A DNA stretch of 64,000 nucleotides from Patulibacter minatonensis DSM 18081 (GCF_000519325.1 NZ_KI912613.1:792935-856934), one strand, 5' to 3'; shown: positions 45,638 to 54,319, counted from the first letter of the stretch. Numbers and translations: made by a program. Notes: generated by a model not told the origin, from the sequence alone.

Positions 45638-46816
45638 GTGGACTTCCGTGACGATCCCGCCGACGCCGCCTTCCGCGAGGAGGTCCGCGCCTGGCTCCAG
45701 ACCGCGGTCGCCGACCAGCCGACGGACGCCCCGAACGCCTCGTTCGAGGAGCGGCTGCCGAACTTCCGGCGGTGGCAGCGCAAGCTCTACGACGCCGGCT
45801 ACGCGGGGATGTCGTGGCCGGAGGAGGCCGGGGGCCGCGGGGCGAGCCTGCAGCAGCAGGCGATCTTCCGCGAGGAGGCCGACCGCGCCGGCGCCCCGGA
45901 CCGCCTGAACACCGTCGGCGAGGACTTCGCCGGCCCGACGATCGTGGACTTCGGCACGCCCGAGCAGCGCTCGGAGATGCTCAAGGCGATCCTCACCGGC
46001 GACCAGATCTGGTGCCAGCTGTTCTCCGAGCCCGGCGCCGGATCGGACCTCGCGTCGCTGGAGACGAAGGCCGAGAAGCGCGGCGACGAGTGGGTGCTGA
46101 ACGGCCAGAAGGTCTGGACCAGCCGCGCGCAGATCGCCGACTACGGGATCTGCCTGGCGCGCACCGGCGGCGGGCCGCGCCACAAGGGCATCACGTACTT
46201 CCTGATCCCGATGGACCAGCCGGGCGTCGTCGTCCGGCCGCTGGAGCACATGCTCGGCGAGCCGGAGTTCAACGAGGTCTTCCTCGACGACGCGGTGGTC
46301 CCGGACACGCTGCGGATGGGCGACGTCGACGCCGGCTGGAAGGTCGCGATGGCGACCCTGGGGTACGAGCGCCTGACGCTCGCCACCGGCCGCGTGAACG
46401 TCGCGCGCCTCGTGCGGCAGCTGGTGGAGGAGATCAAGGAGGGCGAGGACCTCGACGGGAACCCGCTCGTCGACGACGTCGCCGTCCGCCGGAAGGCCGC
46501 CGCGCTCTACGGCCGCACCGCGATCCAGCGGATCAACGCCAAGCGGATGATCACGAAGCTCGCCGACGGCACCGCCGGCGCCGAGGCGTCGATCGCCAAG
46601 CTCTTCACCGGGCCCCTCGTCGAGGACATGGCCGACTTCGCGGTCGACCTCCACGGCCTGGCGGGCCAGCTCGACCCGTTCGTGCACGAGGACGGCGAGA
46701 CCGCCGCGTGGCAGCGCCTCTCCTACCAGGGCCGCGGCACCTCGATCGCGGGCGGCACGACGTTCATCCAGCGCAACATCGTCGCCGAGCGCGTGCTCGG
46801 ACTTCCGCGGGGCTGA
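45638..46816 (+). CDS. Acyl-CoA dehydrogenase (large-subunit type)
   Basis: 392 residues from GTG 45638. FAD-binding ACAD fold with SEPGAGSDLASLETKAEK, WTSRAQIADYG and the C-terminal IAGGTTFIQRNIVAERVLGLPRG. The usual catalytic Glu before the GGT is absent; a Glu in LGYERLTLAT occupies the isovaleryl-type site and may serve. This resembles the larger partner of the FadE26/FadE29-type heterotetramers in steroid side-chain oxidation. Its small partner may be the gene at 48193, which shares its operator (inference). Confidence 0.87.
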   Translation: MDFRDDPADAAFREEVRAWLQTAVADQPTDAPNASFEERLPNFRRWQRKLYDAGYAGMSWPEEAGGRGASLQQQAIFREEADRAGAPDRLNTVGEDFAGPTIVDFGTPEQRSEMLKAILTGDQIWCQLFSEPGAGSDLASLETKAEKRGDEWVLNGQKVWTSRAQIADYGICLARTGGGPRHKGITYFLIPMDQPGVVVRPLEHMLGEPEFNEVFLDDAVVPDTLRMGDVDAGWKVAMATLGYERLTLATGRVNVARLVRQLVEEIKEGEDLDGNPLVDDVAVRRKAAALYGRTAIQRINAKRMITKLADGTAGAEASIAKLFTGPLVEDMADFAVDLHGLAGQLDPFVHEDGETAAWQRLSYQGRGTSIAGGTTFIQRNIVAERVLGLPRG

Positions 46817-46905
46817 GGCGGGAGGCGCGCCGACGGCGGGCCGCACACCGTCGGCGGGCCGGGGTGCCGAGGCGAGCGGCCGTACCGACGGCGGCCGGGG
46901 TGTCT

Positions 46906-46950
46906 CCGGTTCTGCGTTCGCGTCGGGATGCGACGACAACGCAGAACCGG
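46906..46950. terminator. Large hairpin after acyl-CoA dehydrogenase 1
   Basis: 13-bp arms CCGGTTCTGCGTT (46906-46918) and AACGCAGAACCGG (46938-46950), with a nested CGTCG/CGACG pair. Confidence 0.65.
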
Positions 46951-46951
46951 A

Positions 46952-46987
46952 CGAAGAAGGGCCGGCGATCAGCCGGCCCTTCGTCGT
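46952..46987. terminator. Terminator hairpin
   Basis: AAGGGCCGGC-GATCA-GCCGGCCCTT, 10-bp perfect stem with outer ACGAAG/CGTCGT pairing, giving a short T-rich tail. Confidence 0.65.
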
Positions 46988-46996
46988 TCTCGTCCA

Positions 46997-47202
46997 CCTA
47001 CGCGGTGCGGGTGGATGTCAGGTGCTCGTGGCCCCAGATTCGAAGCGTCCACGGACGCCTGGCGCCGCCTACGCGGTGCGGGTGGATGCCAGGTGCACGT
47101 AGACCGAGAAGGTGGGGGCGCGTCGTGCGAGAGCTGTGCGCCAGCACTGCCGAGCTCGTCGCGGCCCCAGATTCGAAGCGTCTACGTGCGCCTGGCGCCG
47201 CC
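46997..47202. repeat. Two copies of an intergenic composite repeat
   Basis: Block A (CCTACGCGGTGCGGGTGGATG..., 34 bp) is at 46997-47030 and 47068-47101. Block B (GGCCCCAGATTCGAAGCGTC..., 40 bp) is at 47030-47069 and 47163-47202. Each A is partly the reverse complement of each B (GCCAGG-GCACGTAGAC), so each unit can fold back. The second copy has about 60 extra bases between A and B. Confidence 0.8.
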
Positions 47203-47205
47203 CGC

Positions 47206-48000
47206 TCAGTTGCCGCGGTAGGGCGAGAAGTCCGGCTTGCGCTTCTCGTTGAAGGCGTGGATGCCCTCCTTGGCCTCGTCCGACTCCGTGAACATCTTCA
47301 GGGTCGTGAACGCGGCCTGGCCGATGGCGGCGAACTGCTCGGTGTCCTGGTTGAAGGACTGCTTCAGGACCTTCAGGGCGGTCGGCGAGAGCGACACGAT
47401 CTCGTCCGCCCACTTGCGGACCTCGGCCTTCAGCTGGTCGGCCGGGACGACGGCGTTGACGAGGCCCCACTCCAGCGCCTGCTGCGCCGTGTACTGACGG
47501 CAGAGGAACCAGATCTCGCGGGCGCGCTTCTCGCCGACGACGCGGGCGAGGTAGCTGGAGCCGAAGCCGGCGTCGAAGGAGCCGACGCGCGGGCCGACCT
47601 GGCCGAACTTCGCGTGGTCCGCGGCGATCGTGAGGTCGCAGAGGACGTGCAGGACGTGGCCGCCGCCGATGGCGAAGCCGTTGACGGCCGCGATGACGGG
47701 CTTCGGGGTGTCGCGGATCGCGCGGTGGAGCGTGTCGATCTCGAACAGGCCGCTGTTGGAGGGGCCGTAGTCGCCGGTCTCCTCGCGCTGCTTCTGGTCG
47801 CCGCCGGTGCAGAACGACTTGTCACCCGCGCCGGTGAGGCACACGGCGCCGACGTCGCTGGAGGCCCACGCCTTCTTGAACGCGAGCGCCAGCTCGTCGA
47901 CCGTCTGGGCGCGGAACGAGTTCAACCGCTTGGGGCGGTTCATCGTGATGGTCGCGAGACCGTTCTCCACCTCGTAGGTGATGTCCTCGAAGTCCGTCAT
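47206..48000 (-). CDS. Crotonase-family MenB/BadI-like hydrolase or hydratase
   Basis: 264 residues from ATG 48000 (GAGGAGA 4-10 nt upstream). Very like MenB and BadI: CTGGDQKQRE, IAAVNGFAIGGGHVLHVLCDLTIAADHAKFGQVGPRVGSFDAGFG, REIWFLCRQYTAQQALEWGLVN, ending KRKPDFSPYRGN. FEDITYEVENG and SFNQDT are closer to BadI, which hydrolytically opens 2-ketocyclohexanecarboxyl-CoA. No menaquinone genes are nearby, and it is divergent from an acyl-CoA dehydrogenase sharing TetR sites, so ring cleavage of an alicyclic CoA ester is favoured (inference). Confidence 0.82.
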   Translation of the reverse strand: MTDFEDITYEVENGLATITMNRPKRLNSFRAQTVDELALAFKKAWASSDVGAVCLTGAGDKSFCTGGDQKQREETGDYGPSNSGLFEIDTLHRAIRDTPKPVIAAVNGFAIGGGHVLHVLCDLTIAADHAKFGQVGPRVGSFDAGFGSSYLARVVGEKRAREIWFLCRQYTAQQALEWGLVNAVVPADQLKAEVRKWADEIVSLSPTALKVLKQSFNQDTEQFAAIGQAAFTTLKMFTESDEAKEGIHAFNEKRKPDFSPYRGN

Positions 48001-48051
48001 GGCTCTCCTCTCGTCGGAAACTGCTCGGCTCCAGACCCTACACCGATCATG

Positions 48052-48065
48052 TGAACGATCGTTAG
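48052..48065. promoter_or_regulatory. TetR-type operator, crotonase side
   Basis: TGAACGATCGTTAG; AACGATCGTT core palindromic. It lies 52 bp before the crotonase start. Confidence 0.65.
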
Positions 48066-48168
48066 AACGGCGACCGCCCGCCGTGGAGAGCCACAATCGC
48101 GGAGCGGCCGGTGGGGACGCCTGCTGGATGGTCCGCCAACGGCCGGGGGAAAGACCCACCTCCGGGCG

Positions 48169-48182
48169 TGAACGATCGTTAT
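48169..48182. promoter_or_regulatory. TetR-type operator, acyl-CoA dehydrogenase 2 side
   Basis: TGAACGATCGTTAT, overlapping the TATGGT box (48180-48185) of the dehydrogenase promoter. Confidence 0.65.
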
Positions 48183-48185
48183 GGT
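48180..48185 (+). promoter_or_regulatory. -10 box of leaderless acyl-CoA dehydrogenase 2
   Basis: TATGGT, 7 nt before ATG 48193. Confidence 0.45.
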
Positions 48186-48192
48186 CCCGGGC

Positions 48193-49284
48193 ATGCGCGT
48201 CACGCTCACCGACGAACAGGCGTTCCTCAGGGAGGCGTTCCAGGGAACCATCGAGCGCCACGCGCCGATCGCCGCGATCCGCCGCTGGGCGCTCGACCGC
48301 GAGGGCGACGACCTGACGGGCCTCGTCGGCGAGCAGGGCTGGCTCGGGATCGGTGTCCCGGAGGAGGCCGGGGGCGAGGGCGGCGGCGTGTTCGAGCGCG
48401 CGCTCCTGGCCGAGCAGCTCGGCCACGACAGCGTGCCGGACGCCCCGCTGTGGTCCGCGACGCTCGCGGCCCTCGTGCTCGCCGGCGCCGGGGACGACGC
48501 GGGCGCCGAGGCCGCCCTCGATCCGGAGAACGGCGTCGCGCTGCTGGCGGACCTGCGCCGGCCGCTGGACCGGCCCGGGGGGGTGGAGGTCGACGGGGAC
48601 GTCGCGTCCGGCGAGCTCGGCCTCGTCGCCCTGCCCGGCGGGTCCGCGAAGACCTTCGTGGCGCTCGTCGCGGACGGCACCGACGGCGACCTCGCCGTGT
48701 GGCGCATCGAGGGCGACGACGCGACCGTCGAGCCCCGCACGCTCACCGACCACACCCGCCCGGTGTGGTCCGTCGCGCTGTCGGGGGCGGCCGCCACGGC
48801 GGTCGGCACCCTCTCCCGCGAGCGGGCGGAGCGCCTGACCGCAGAGGTCGCGGTCCTCGTCGCCGCCGACGCCCTCGGGGCGGCGCAGTGGTGCCTCGAC
48901 ACCACCGTCGAGTACGTCAAGGAGCGCAAGCAGTTCGGCGTCGCCGTCGGCTCGTTCCAGGCCGTCAAGCACTACGCCGCGCAGATGGCGGTGCCGATCG
49001 AGGCGACCCGTGCGGCCGTGAGCTACGCGGCCTGGGCGCTCGACGAGGGCGAGGACGACGCGCTGCTGCACGCCTGGGTCGCCAAGGCCTTCGCGGCCGA
49101 CAACCTCAACGACGTCGCCGACAAGGCGCTGTTCCTGCACGGGGCCATCGGCTACACGTGGGAGCACGACCTCCAGCTGCCGTTCAAGCGCATCAAGGCC
49201 GACGCCCGGATCGCCGGATCGGCCGCCGGCTACCACGACCGCGTGGCCGCGATCGCCGGGCTCACCGCCCCGGCCGCGGGCTGA
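48193..49284 (+). CDS. Acyl-CoA dehydrogenase (small-subunit type)
   Basis: 363 residues from ATG 48193 (MRVTLTDEQAFLREAF). An ATG at 48181 is in frame but lies inside the promoter and operator. Short ACAD with a reduced middle domain and C-terminus HGAIGYTWEHDLQLPFKRIKADARIAG, typical of FadE27/FadE28-type small subunits that lack some catalytic residues and pair with a larger ACAD. The likely partner is at 45638. Together they could desaturate steroid- or terpenoid-like CoA esters (inference). Confidence 0.85.
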   Translation: MRVTLTDEQAFLREAFQGTIERHAPIAAIRRWALDREGDDLTGLVGEQGWLGIGVPEEAGGEGGGVFERALLAEQLGHDSVPDAPLWSATLAALVLAGAGDDAGAEAALDPENGVALLADLRRPLDRPGGVEVDGDVASGELGLVALPGGSAKTFVALVADGTDGDLAVWRIEGDDATVEPRTLTDHTRPVWSVALSGAAATAVGTLSRERAERLTAEVAVLVAADALGAAQWCLDTTVEYVKERKQFGVAVGSFQAVKHYAAQMAVPIEATRAAVSYAAWALDEGEDDALLHAWVAKAFAADNLNDVADKALFLHGAIGYTWEHDLQLPFKRIKADARIAGSAAGYHDRVAAIAGLTAPAAG

Positions 49285-49292
49285 GCCGCCGG

Positions 49293-49298
49293 TACCCT
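49293..49298 (+). promoter_or_regulatory. -10 box of leaderless tetR gene 2
   Basis: TACCCT, 6 nt before GTG 49305, just after the stop of acyl-CoA dehydrogenase 2. Confidence 0.45.
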
Positions 49299-49304
49299 GT
49301 GCCC

Positions 49305-49898
49305 GTGTCCCGACAGCGCAAGATCCTCGACGTCGCGGCGGAGCTGTTCCACGAGCGGGGCTTCCACGGCGTCGGGATCGACGAGATCGGCCGGCGTGCC
49401 GGCGTCAGCGGCCCGGCGGTCTACCGGCACTTCAAGGGCAAGGACGAGATCCTCGCGACCGTGTTCGACGAGGCGATGGACCTCGTCACGGTGCGCCCGG
49501 CGACGCGCTTCGCGACCCCGCGCGACGAGCTCGACTTCCTGATCCGCGCCCACGCGAGCTTCGTCGTCGACCACCGCGCGCTCGTCTCGGTGTTCGCGCA
49601 CGAGCACCGCTTCCTCGTCGACCCCTGGCGCCGGCTGTTCACGCGCCGCATGCGCGACCACGCCGCGTACTGGGAGGAGACGATCGCCCGGTGCTACCCG
49701 GACGCGACGCCCGAGGCCGTGACCATCGGCTCGCAGGCCGCGATCGGCCTGCTGCACTCCGTGGTCTTCTGGCCCGCCCCGGCGCGGGCGGCGGACGACC
49801 TCGTCGAGTGGCTGTACCGCCTGGCGATCGACGGGCTCGACGCGCTGGACTCGCCGGCGCCGGTGGCCGTCGCGCCGAAGCGGCCCTCCGCCGCCTGA
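49305..49898 (+). CDS. TetR-family regulator, likely controller of the TGAACGATCGTTCA regulon
   Basis: 197 residues from GTG 49305. N-terminal helix-turn-helix (ILDVAAELFHERGFHGVGIDEIGRRAGVSGPAVYRHFKGKDEIL, the typical TetR span) and a helical ligand domain (VFDEAMDLVTVRPATRF; HASFVVDHRALVSVFAHEHRFLVD). It resembles FadR/KstR2-like TetR proteins of acyl-CoA metabolism, in which an acyl-CoA releases the repressor. It sits 20 bp after a gene that has a matching operator, the best clue to its target (inference). Confidence 0.88.
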   Translation: MSRQRKILDVAAELFHERGFHGVGIDEIGRRAGVSGPAVYRHFKGKDEILATVFDEAMDLVTVRPATRFATPRDELDFLIRAHASFVVDHRALVSVFAHEHRFLVDPWRRLFTRRMRDHAAYWEETIARCYPDATPEAVTIGSQAAIGLLHSVVFWPAPARAADDLVEWLYRLAIDGLDALDSPAPVAVAPKRPSAA

Positions 49899-50111
49899 GC
49901 CCGGCGTCGTCCGTCCCCCGCCCGGCCGGGGGGAACGCCGCCGCGCGGCGGGCAGCGGGCATAGGGGGATCCGACGGTGGCGCCCGTCGGCACGAGGACG
50001 ACGTCGCGGGCTCGTGACTATCGTTGCGAACGCTCCGCGCCGCGGGCCGGGGCGCACGGGGACGCGCCGCCCGCCGGCGTCGCTCCCCACGGCAACGACG
50101 TGGAGGACGAG

Positions 50112-50786
50112 ATGAGCAACGAGACGGTGGCGATCCTGGGCGGAACCGGCAACCTGGGCTTCGGCCTGGCGGTCCGGCTGGCGAAGGCCGGGGTGCCGAT
50201 CGTGATCGGCTCCCGCGACGCCGGTCGCGCGCAGGAGGCCGCCGAGCGCGCCCTGGCGCTCGTCCCCGGCGCCGACGTGACGGGCGACGAGAACGCCGCG
50301 GCGACCGCGGCCGCCGCGCGGATCGTCTTCATCGCCGTGCCGTTCGCGTCGTCCGCGAGCACGGTCAAGAGCGTCGCCGAGGCGCTCCGCGAGGACCAGA
50401 TCGTCGTCGACGTGACGGTCCCGATCGGCCCGGCCATCGGCGGCAAGCCGACCCAGCTCCTCGGCGTCTGGCAGGGCTCCGCCGCCCAGCAGACCCAGTC
50501 GCTCGTCCCCAAGGGCGTGCGCGTCGTCTCCGCCCTGCACACGATCTCCGGTGCGTCGCTCGAGGACCTCGACGCCGCGCTGGACCAGGACACCCTGGTC
50601 TGCGGCGACCGCAAGGCCGACAAGGAGCCCGTGATCGAGCTCATCGAGAAGATCGGCTCCGGCCTGCGCCCGGTCGACGCCGGGCGCCTCGAGATGTCCC
50701 GCATCGTCGAGGGCTTGACGCCGCTCCTGATCGGCATCAACATCCGCTACAAGACGCACTCCGGCGTCACGATCACCGGGGTCTGA
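50112..50786 (+). CDS. npdG: F420-dependent NADP oxidoreductase (NpdG/Fno)
   Basis: Transfers hydride between F420 and NADP. 224 residues from ATG 50112 (GGAGG 5-9 nt upstream). Rossmann fold with ILGGTGNLGFGLAVRLAKAG, NADP-phosphate-binding GSRDAGRAQ, and VPFASSASTVKSVAE; overall length equals NpdG. It provides reduced F420 to enzymes such as the luciferase-like oxidoreductase at 43758. Upstream is a TATCGT box near 50018 and a ~90-nt leader. Confidence 0.9.
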   Translation: MSNETVAILGGTGNLGFGLAVRLAKAGVPIVIGSRDAGRAQEAAERALALVPGADVTGDENAAATAAAARIVFIAVPFASSASTVKSVAEALREDQIVVDVTVPIGPAIGGKPTQLLGVWQGSAAQQTQSLVPKGVRVVSALHTISGASLEDLDAALDQDTLVCGDRKADKEPVIELIEKIGSGLRPVDAGRLEMSRIVEGLTPLLIGINIRYKTHSGVTITGV

Positions 50787-50855
50787 GCGACCCCGCGGGC
50801 GTCGACCGTCCGGTCGACCGGTGCCGGCGTCCCCGACCGCGGGACGCGACCGCCG

Positions 50856-52298
50856 TCAGTCGGCCGGTGCGGCCTGCCCCGTCCCCGTCACCCCGACCGC
50901 TGACCGCCTGCCGCGACCGGGGATCAGCGCGCACAGCGCGAGCGCCGCGGTCATCGCCACCAGGCCGACCGCGAACGCCCCCGCGTACCCGGCGCGCGTC
51001 GGGTCGCCGTCGCCGCCGCCGACGAGGAGCGCCGCGGCCACCTGGCCGCCGAGCGCCCCGCCGATCATCCGGGCCACGGTGTTGACGCCGGTGGCCTCCC
51101 CGGTCTCCGCCGGCGGGACGTGCTGCACGACCAGCGTCGGCAGGCAGGCGAAGGCCGCGCCGATCCCGAAGCCGACGAGGCCCGACGCGACGAGGACCCC
51201 GATCGCGTCGTCGCGGGCGACCACGAGCAGCAGGAACCCCGTGGCGGACGCGACGGCGCCCGCGGTCAGGAGCGGGCGCGCGCCGACCCGCCGCTCGATC
51301 CGCCCGGCCGCGACGCCGACCGCCATGTTCAGCGCGGTCCAGGGCAGCAGGTAGACCGTCGCGCCCAGCGGGCTGGTGCCGAACCCCAGCGGCCCGGGCT
51401 CCTGCGCGTACTGCGGGATCAGCGCGAAGGCGGTGTAGAGGCCGACACCGAACAGGAACGCCACGGCGTTCGCGGTCCAGAGCCCACGGCGACCCAGCGA
51501 CCGGACGTCGATCAGCGGCTCGTCGCGCCGGAGCGCGTCGCGGGCCCACACGACGAGGACGAGCGCCCCCGCCGCCGCGCAGCCCAGCGTGCGGAGCGAG
51601 GTCCACCCCCAGCGGTTCGCGAACGTCACCGCCAGGAGGACGACGACGAGCCCGACCCCCAGGAGCACCCCGCCGACGAGGTCGACCCGGCCCGTCGCCT
51701 GCGGCGGGATCCGCGGGATCGTCCACACGGCCGCCGCCCAGACGACGAGGTAGCACGGCAGGAGCAGCCAGAAGAGCGCCTGGTAGGAGAGGTGCTCGGT
51801 GAGGATCCCGGCGAGGACCACTCCCAGCGCGCCGCCCAGCCCGAGCAGGGCCGAGAGCGTGCCGAGCGCGCCGGCGACCTTCTTCGGCGGCAGCTGGTGG
51901 CGGACGATCGCGAAGCCCAGCGGGAAGACCGCGCCCCCGACGCCGTGCAGCGTGCGCCCGGCGATCAGCCCCGGCAGCGACGTCGAGACGGCGCACAGGA
52001 CCGTGCCGGCCGACAGGCACGCGAGGACGATCAGGAGCATCCGGCGGAGGCCGAGCAGGTCGCCCAGGCGGCCGAGCGTCGGGGTCGCCACCACCGACGC
52101 CAGGAGGAACGCGGTGATGAGCCACGCCGTGGCGTCCGGTGACGCGCCGATCTCCCGCTGGATCTGGGGCAGCGCCGGGATCACCAGCGACTGCATCATC
52201 GAGTAGGCGGTCGTCGCGGCCGCGAGGACCGCGAAGACGACGCGGGGCGACGCCGTGCGGCCGGCCGGGGTGTCGTGCGTGGCGGATGGACGGGGCAT
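50856..52298 (-). CDS. MFS drug/proton antiporter, DHA2-like (paralog)
   Basis: 480-residue membrane exporter of about 14 helices, start ATG 52298 (MPRPSATHDTPAGRTASPRVV). Motif A-like GRLGDLLGLRRMLL, motif C-like GLGGALGVVLAG. It matches the exporter at 15419 along its whole length (VIPALPQIQREIG; GVGGAVFPLGFAIVR; LSYQALFWLLL), so the two are paralogs. No adjacent TetR is found. It is divergent from the MaoC gene. Confidence 0.9.
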   Translation of the reverse strand: MPRPSATHDTPAGRTASPRVVFAVLAAATTAYSMMQSLVIPALPQIQREIGASPDATAWLITAFLLASVVATPTLGRLGDLLGLRRMLLIVLACLSAGTVLCAVSTSLPGLIAGRTLHGVGGAVFPLGFAIVRHQLPPKKVAGALGTLSALLGLGGALGVVLAGILTEHLSYQALFWLLLPCYLVVWAAAVWTIPRIPPQATGRVDLVGGVLLGVGLVVVLLAVTFANRWGWTSLRTLGCAAAGALVLVVWARDALRRDEPLIDVRSLGRRGLWTANAVAFLFGVGLYTAFALIPQYAQEPGPLGFGTSPLGATVYLLPWTALNMAVGVAAGRIERRVGARPLLTAGAVASATGFLLLVVARDDAIGVLVASGLVGFGIGAAFACLPTLVVQHVPPAETGEATGVNTVARMIGGALGGQVAAALLVGGGDGDPTRAGYAGAFAVGLVAMTAALALCALIPGRGRRSAVGVTGTGQAAPAD

Positions 52299-52605
52299 GC
52301 GACGGGCGCCTCGGGCGCCGCGCGGGCGCGTGCGGTGGGCGCACGACCGGTCGGCGCGCCCGGGCCGGCGTGCTCCCGGGAGGCGTGCGGCGAGCGTCGC
52401 ACCCCGCGGTCCTCCGGCGGAGGCATCCGCGCGCGCCCGCTGTCGACCCGCACCACGGGCGGATCTCCAGCCGTCCGCGTCGCGGCGTTGTCGGCCCCAC
52501 CAAGCGGCGGTGATCGCCCCGTCGTCGCCGGGTGTCCCCGGATCTAGCGTCGCAGCACGGCGACCCGGACCACGGGCGCGGAACCGGACCCAGGAGGAGG
52601 ACGAG

Positions 52606-53085
52606 ATGGTGGAGATCGACGGCGACGACGCCCTGCGGGCCCTCGCCGGACGCGACCTCGGCGTCAGCGCCTGGCACCGCGTCACGCAGGAGCGCATCGC
52701 CCTGTTCGCCGAGGCGACCGACGACGACGAGCCGATCCACCTCGACGGCGACCACGCCCGCGCGATGGGGCTCCCCGGCACGATCGGCCACGGGCTCTTC
52801 ACGCTCTCGCTCGGACCGAAGATGCTCTACGAGCTCTGGACCGTCCGGAACGTCGGGCTCGGCCTGAACTACGGCTTCGAGCGGGTCCGCTTCCTGCAGC
52901 CCGTGCCCGAGGGCGGCAGGGTGCGGATGCGGGCGCGCGTCACCGCCGTCACCGACACCGACGCCGGGATGCGCGTCGCCATCGAGCAGACCTTCGAGCT
53001 CGAGGGCTCCGATCGCCCCGCGTGCGTCGCCGACGCCGTCGTCCTCTTCCGTGGCGCAGCGGCACCGCCGCTCACGACCACCTGA
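52606..53085 (+). CDS. MaoC-like (R)-specific enoyl-CoA hydratase
   Basis: 159-residue hot-dog fold protein from ATG 52606, after AGGAGGAGG. The hydratase motif D-x-x-x-x-H appears in TDDDEPIHLD, then MGLPGTIGHGLF. Hydrates trans-2-enoyl-CoA to 3-hydroxyacyl-CoA. Its start is preceded by a TAGCGT box near 52552. It is followed after 16 bp by an acyl-CoA dehydrogenase that would supply its enoyl substrate. Confidence 0.88.
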   Translation: MVEIDGDDALRALAGRDLGVSAWHRVTQERIALFAEATDDDEPIHLDGDHARAMGLPGTIGHGLFTLSLGPKMLYELWTVRNVGLGLNYGFERVRFLQPVPEGGRVRMRARVTAVTDTDAGMRVAIEQTFELEGSDRPACVADAVVLFRGAAAPPLTTT

Positions 53086-53101
53086 TCCCGACCGGAACCG
53101 C

Positions 53102-54244
53102 ATGATCCTCGACACCGACCAGCAGGCGTTCGTCGACGCCGTCGCCGACTACTGCCGCCAGCGCGCCGGGACGCGCGAGCAGCGCGACGCCCTCACCCTC
53201 TGCGACACCCAGGCCAACAACCGGGAGATCCTCGACGAGCTCGGCGGGCTCGGCTGGCTCGGCGTGTCCCTGCCCGAGGCCTACGGCGGCGGCGGGATGG
53301 GGATGGTCGAGGAGTGCCTGTTCCTCGAGCACACGATCCACGGCCAGATCCCCGTCACCGGGTACTCCACGTCGCTGACCGCCGGGCAGAGCTACCTGCG
53401 CTGGGCGACCGAGGAGCAGAAGCACGAGACCCTCGGCGGCATCTGCCGCGGCCGGCTCGAGGCGATCTCGCTGTCGGAGCCCGGCGCCGGGTCCGACCTC
53501 GCCGGCGCCCGCTGCCGCGCGAGCCGCGACGGCGACGACTGGGTGATCGACGGCCAGAAGACCTGGTGCTCGATCGCGCACGTCTCCGACCACGTGCTCG
53601 TGCTCACCCGCACCGGCGGTGAGCGCCACCACGGGCTGACGCTGCTGCAGGTCCCGACCGATCACCCGGGACTCGAGGTCCGGGCGATCGAGACGATGGA
53701 GGCCCGCACCGTCAACGACCTGTTCTTCACCGACTGCCGGGTCCCCGGGGCCGCGCTCGTCGGCCGCGAGGGCGAGGCCTGGTCGCAGCTCATGCCGGGG
53801 CTCGCGGTCGAGCGGCTGATCATCGCCGCGATGTCCGTCGGCGCCGCCCAGCGCGCCCTCGACGACCTGATCTCGTACGTGTCCGAGCGGCAGCAGTTCA
53901 ACCGCACCATCGGCAGCTTCCAGGCCGTCCGCCACCGCATCGCGGACCTCGCCACCGAGGTCGAGTGCGCCCGCGCGCTGACCTACGACGTCGCCCAGCA
54001 CGTTGACCAGCACGACCACCTGAAGCTCCCCCGCGCCGTCAACCGGCAGGCGTCGATGGCGAAGCTCAAGGCCACCGAGGTCTCCAAGCACGCGGCGCTC
54101 GAGGGCATGCAGCTGATGGGCGGCTACGGCTACGCCAAGGAGTACGACATGGAGCGCCACGTCCGGATCGCGCTCGCGCCCCCGATCTACGGGGGCGCCA
54201 ACGAGGTCCAGCGGGAGATCATCGGGAAGAGCCTCGGGCTCTGA
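53102..54244 (+). CDS. Acyl-CoA dehydrogenase
   Basis: 380 residues from ATG 53102 (MILDTDQQAFVDAVADYCRQ). FAD/ACAD fold: SEPGAGSDLAGARCRASR, WCSIAHVSDH, IYGGANEVQREIIG at the C-terminus, where the usual Glu is Gly. A Glu in LAVERLIIAAM takes the isovaleryl-type site. Stands downstream of MaoC, a classic beta-oxidation pair. Substrate unknown; branched or bulky CoA esters are likely. Confidence 0.9.
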   Translation: MILDTDQQAFVDAVADYCRQRAGTREQRDALTLCDTQANNREILDELGGLGWLGVSLPEAYGGGGMGMVEECLFLEHTIHGQIPVTGYSTSLTAGQSYLRWATEEQKHETLGGICRGRLEAISLSEPGAGSDLAGARCRASRDGDDWVIDGQKTWCSIAHVSDHVLVLTRTGGERHHGLTLLQVPTDHPGLEVRAIETMEARTVNDLFFTDCRVPGAALVGREGEAWSQLMPGLAVERLIIAAMSVGAAQRALDDLISYVSERQQFNRTIGSFQAVRHRIADLATEVECARALTYDVAQHVDQHDHLKLPRAVNRQASMAKLKATEVSKHAALEGMQLMGGYGYAKEYDMERHVRIALAPPIYGGANEVQREIIGKSLGL

Positions 54245-54260
54245 CAGAGGGCCGGGCCCG

Positions 54261-54310
54261 CCCCGGGCGTCTCGGGTCCGGATCGCGCCGGACCGCGGCG
54301 AGGCCCGGGG
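54261..54310. terminator. Bidirectional terminator
   Basis: Nested stems: CCCCGGGC (54261-54268) with GCCCGGGG (54303-54310), inside them GGTCCGG-ATCGCG-CCGGACC (54275-54294). Lies between the converging acyl-CoA dehydrogenase and MocR genes. Confidence 0.7.
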
Positions 54311-54319
54311 CACCCGGGG

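Larger units (their letters stand above)
46817..47205. other. 389-bp convergent gap with terminators and duplicated sequence
   Basis: Holds two terminator hairpins (46906-46950, 46952-46987) and two copies of a composite repeat (46997-47202). No convincing gene. Confidence 0.6.

Noticed and set aside
47163-47202. tRNA-like ATTCGAA sequence
   Set aside because: No acceptor stem, anticodon arm or cloverleaf around it; it is part of the duplicated intergenic block.
47206-48000. Menaquinone enzyme MenB
   Set aside because: No men genes nearby, and several motifs and the TetR-linked context fit BadI-type ring cleavage better; not excluded.
48181-48192. ATG 48181 as the start of acyl-CoA dehydrogenase 2
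   Set aside because: It lies within the operator and -10 box; ATG 48193 gives the family-like N-terminus and right spacing.
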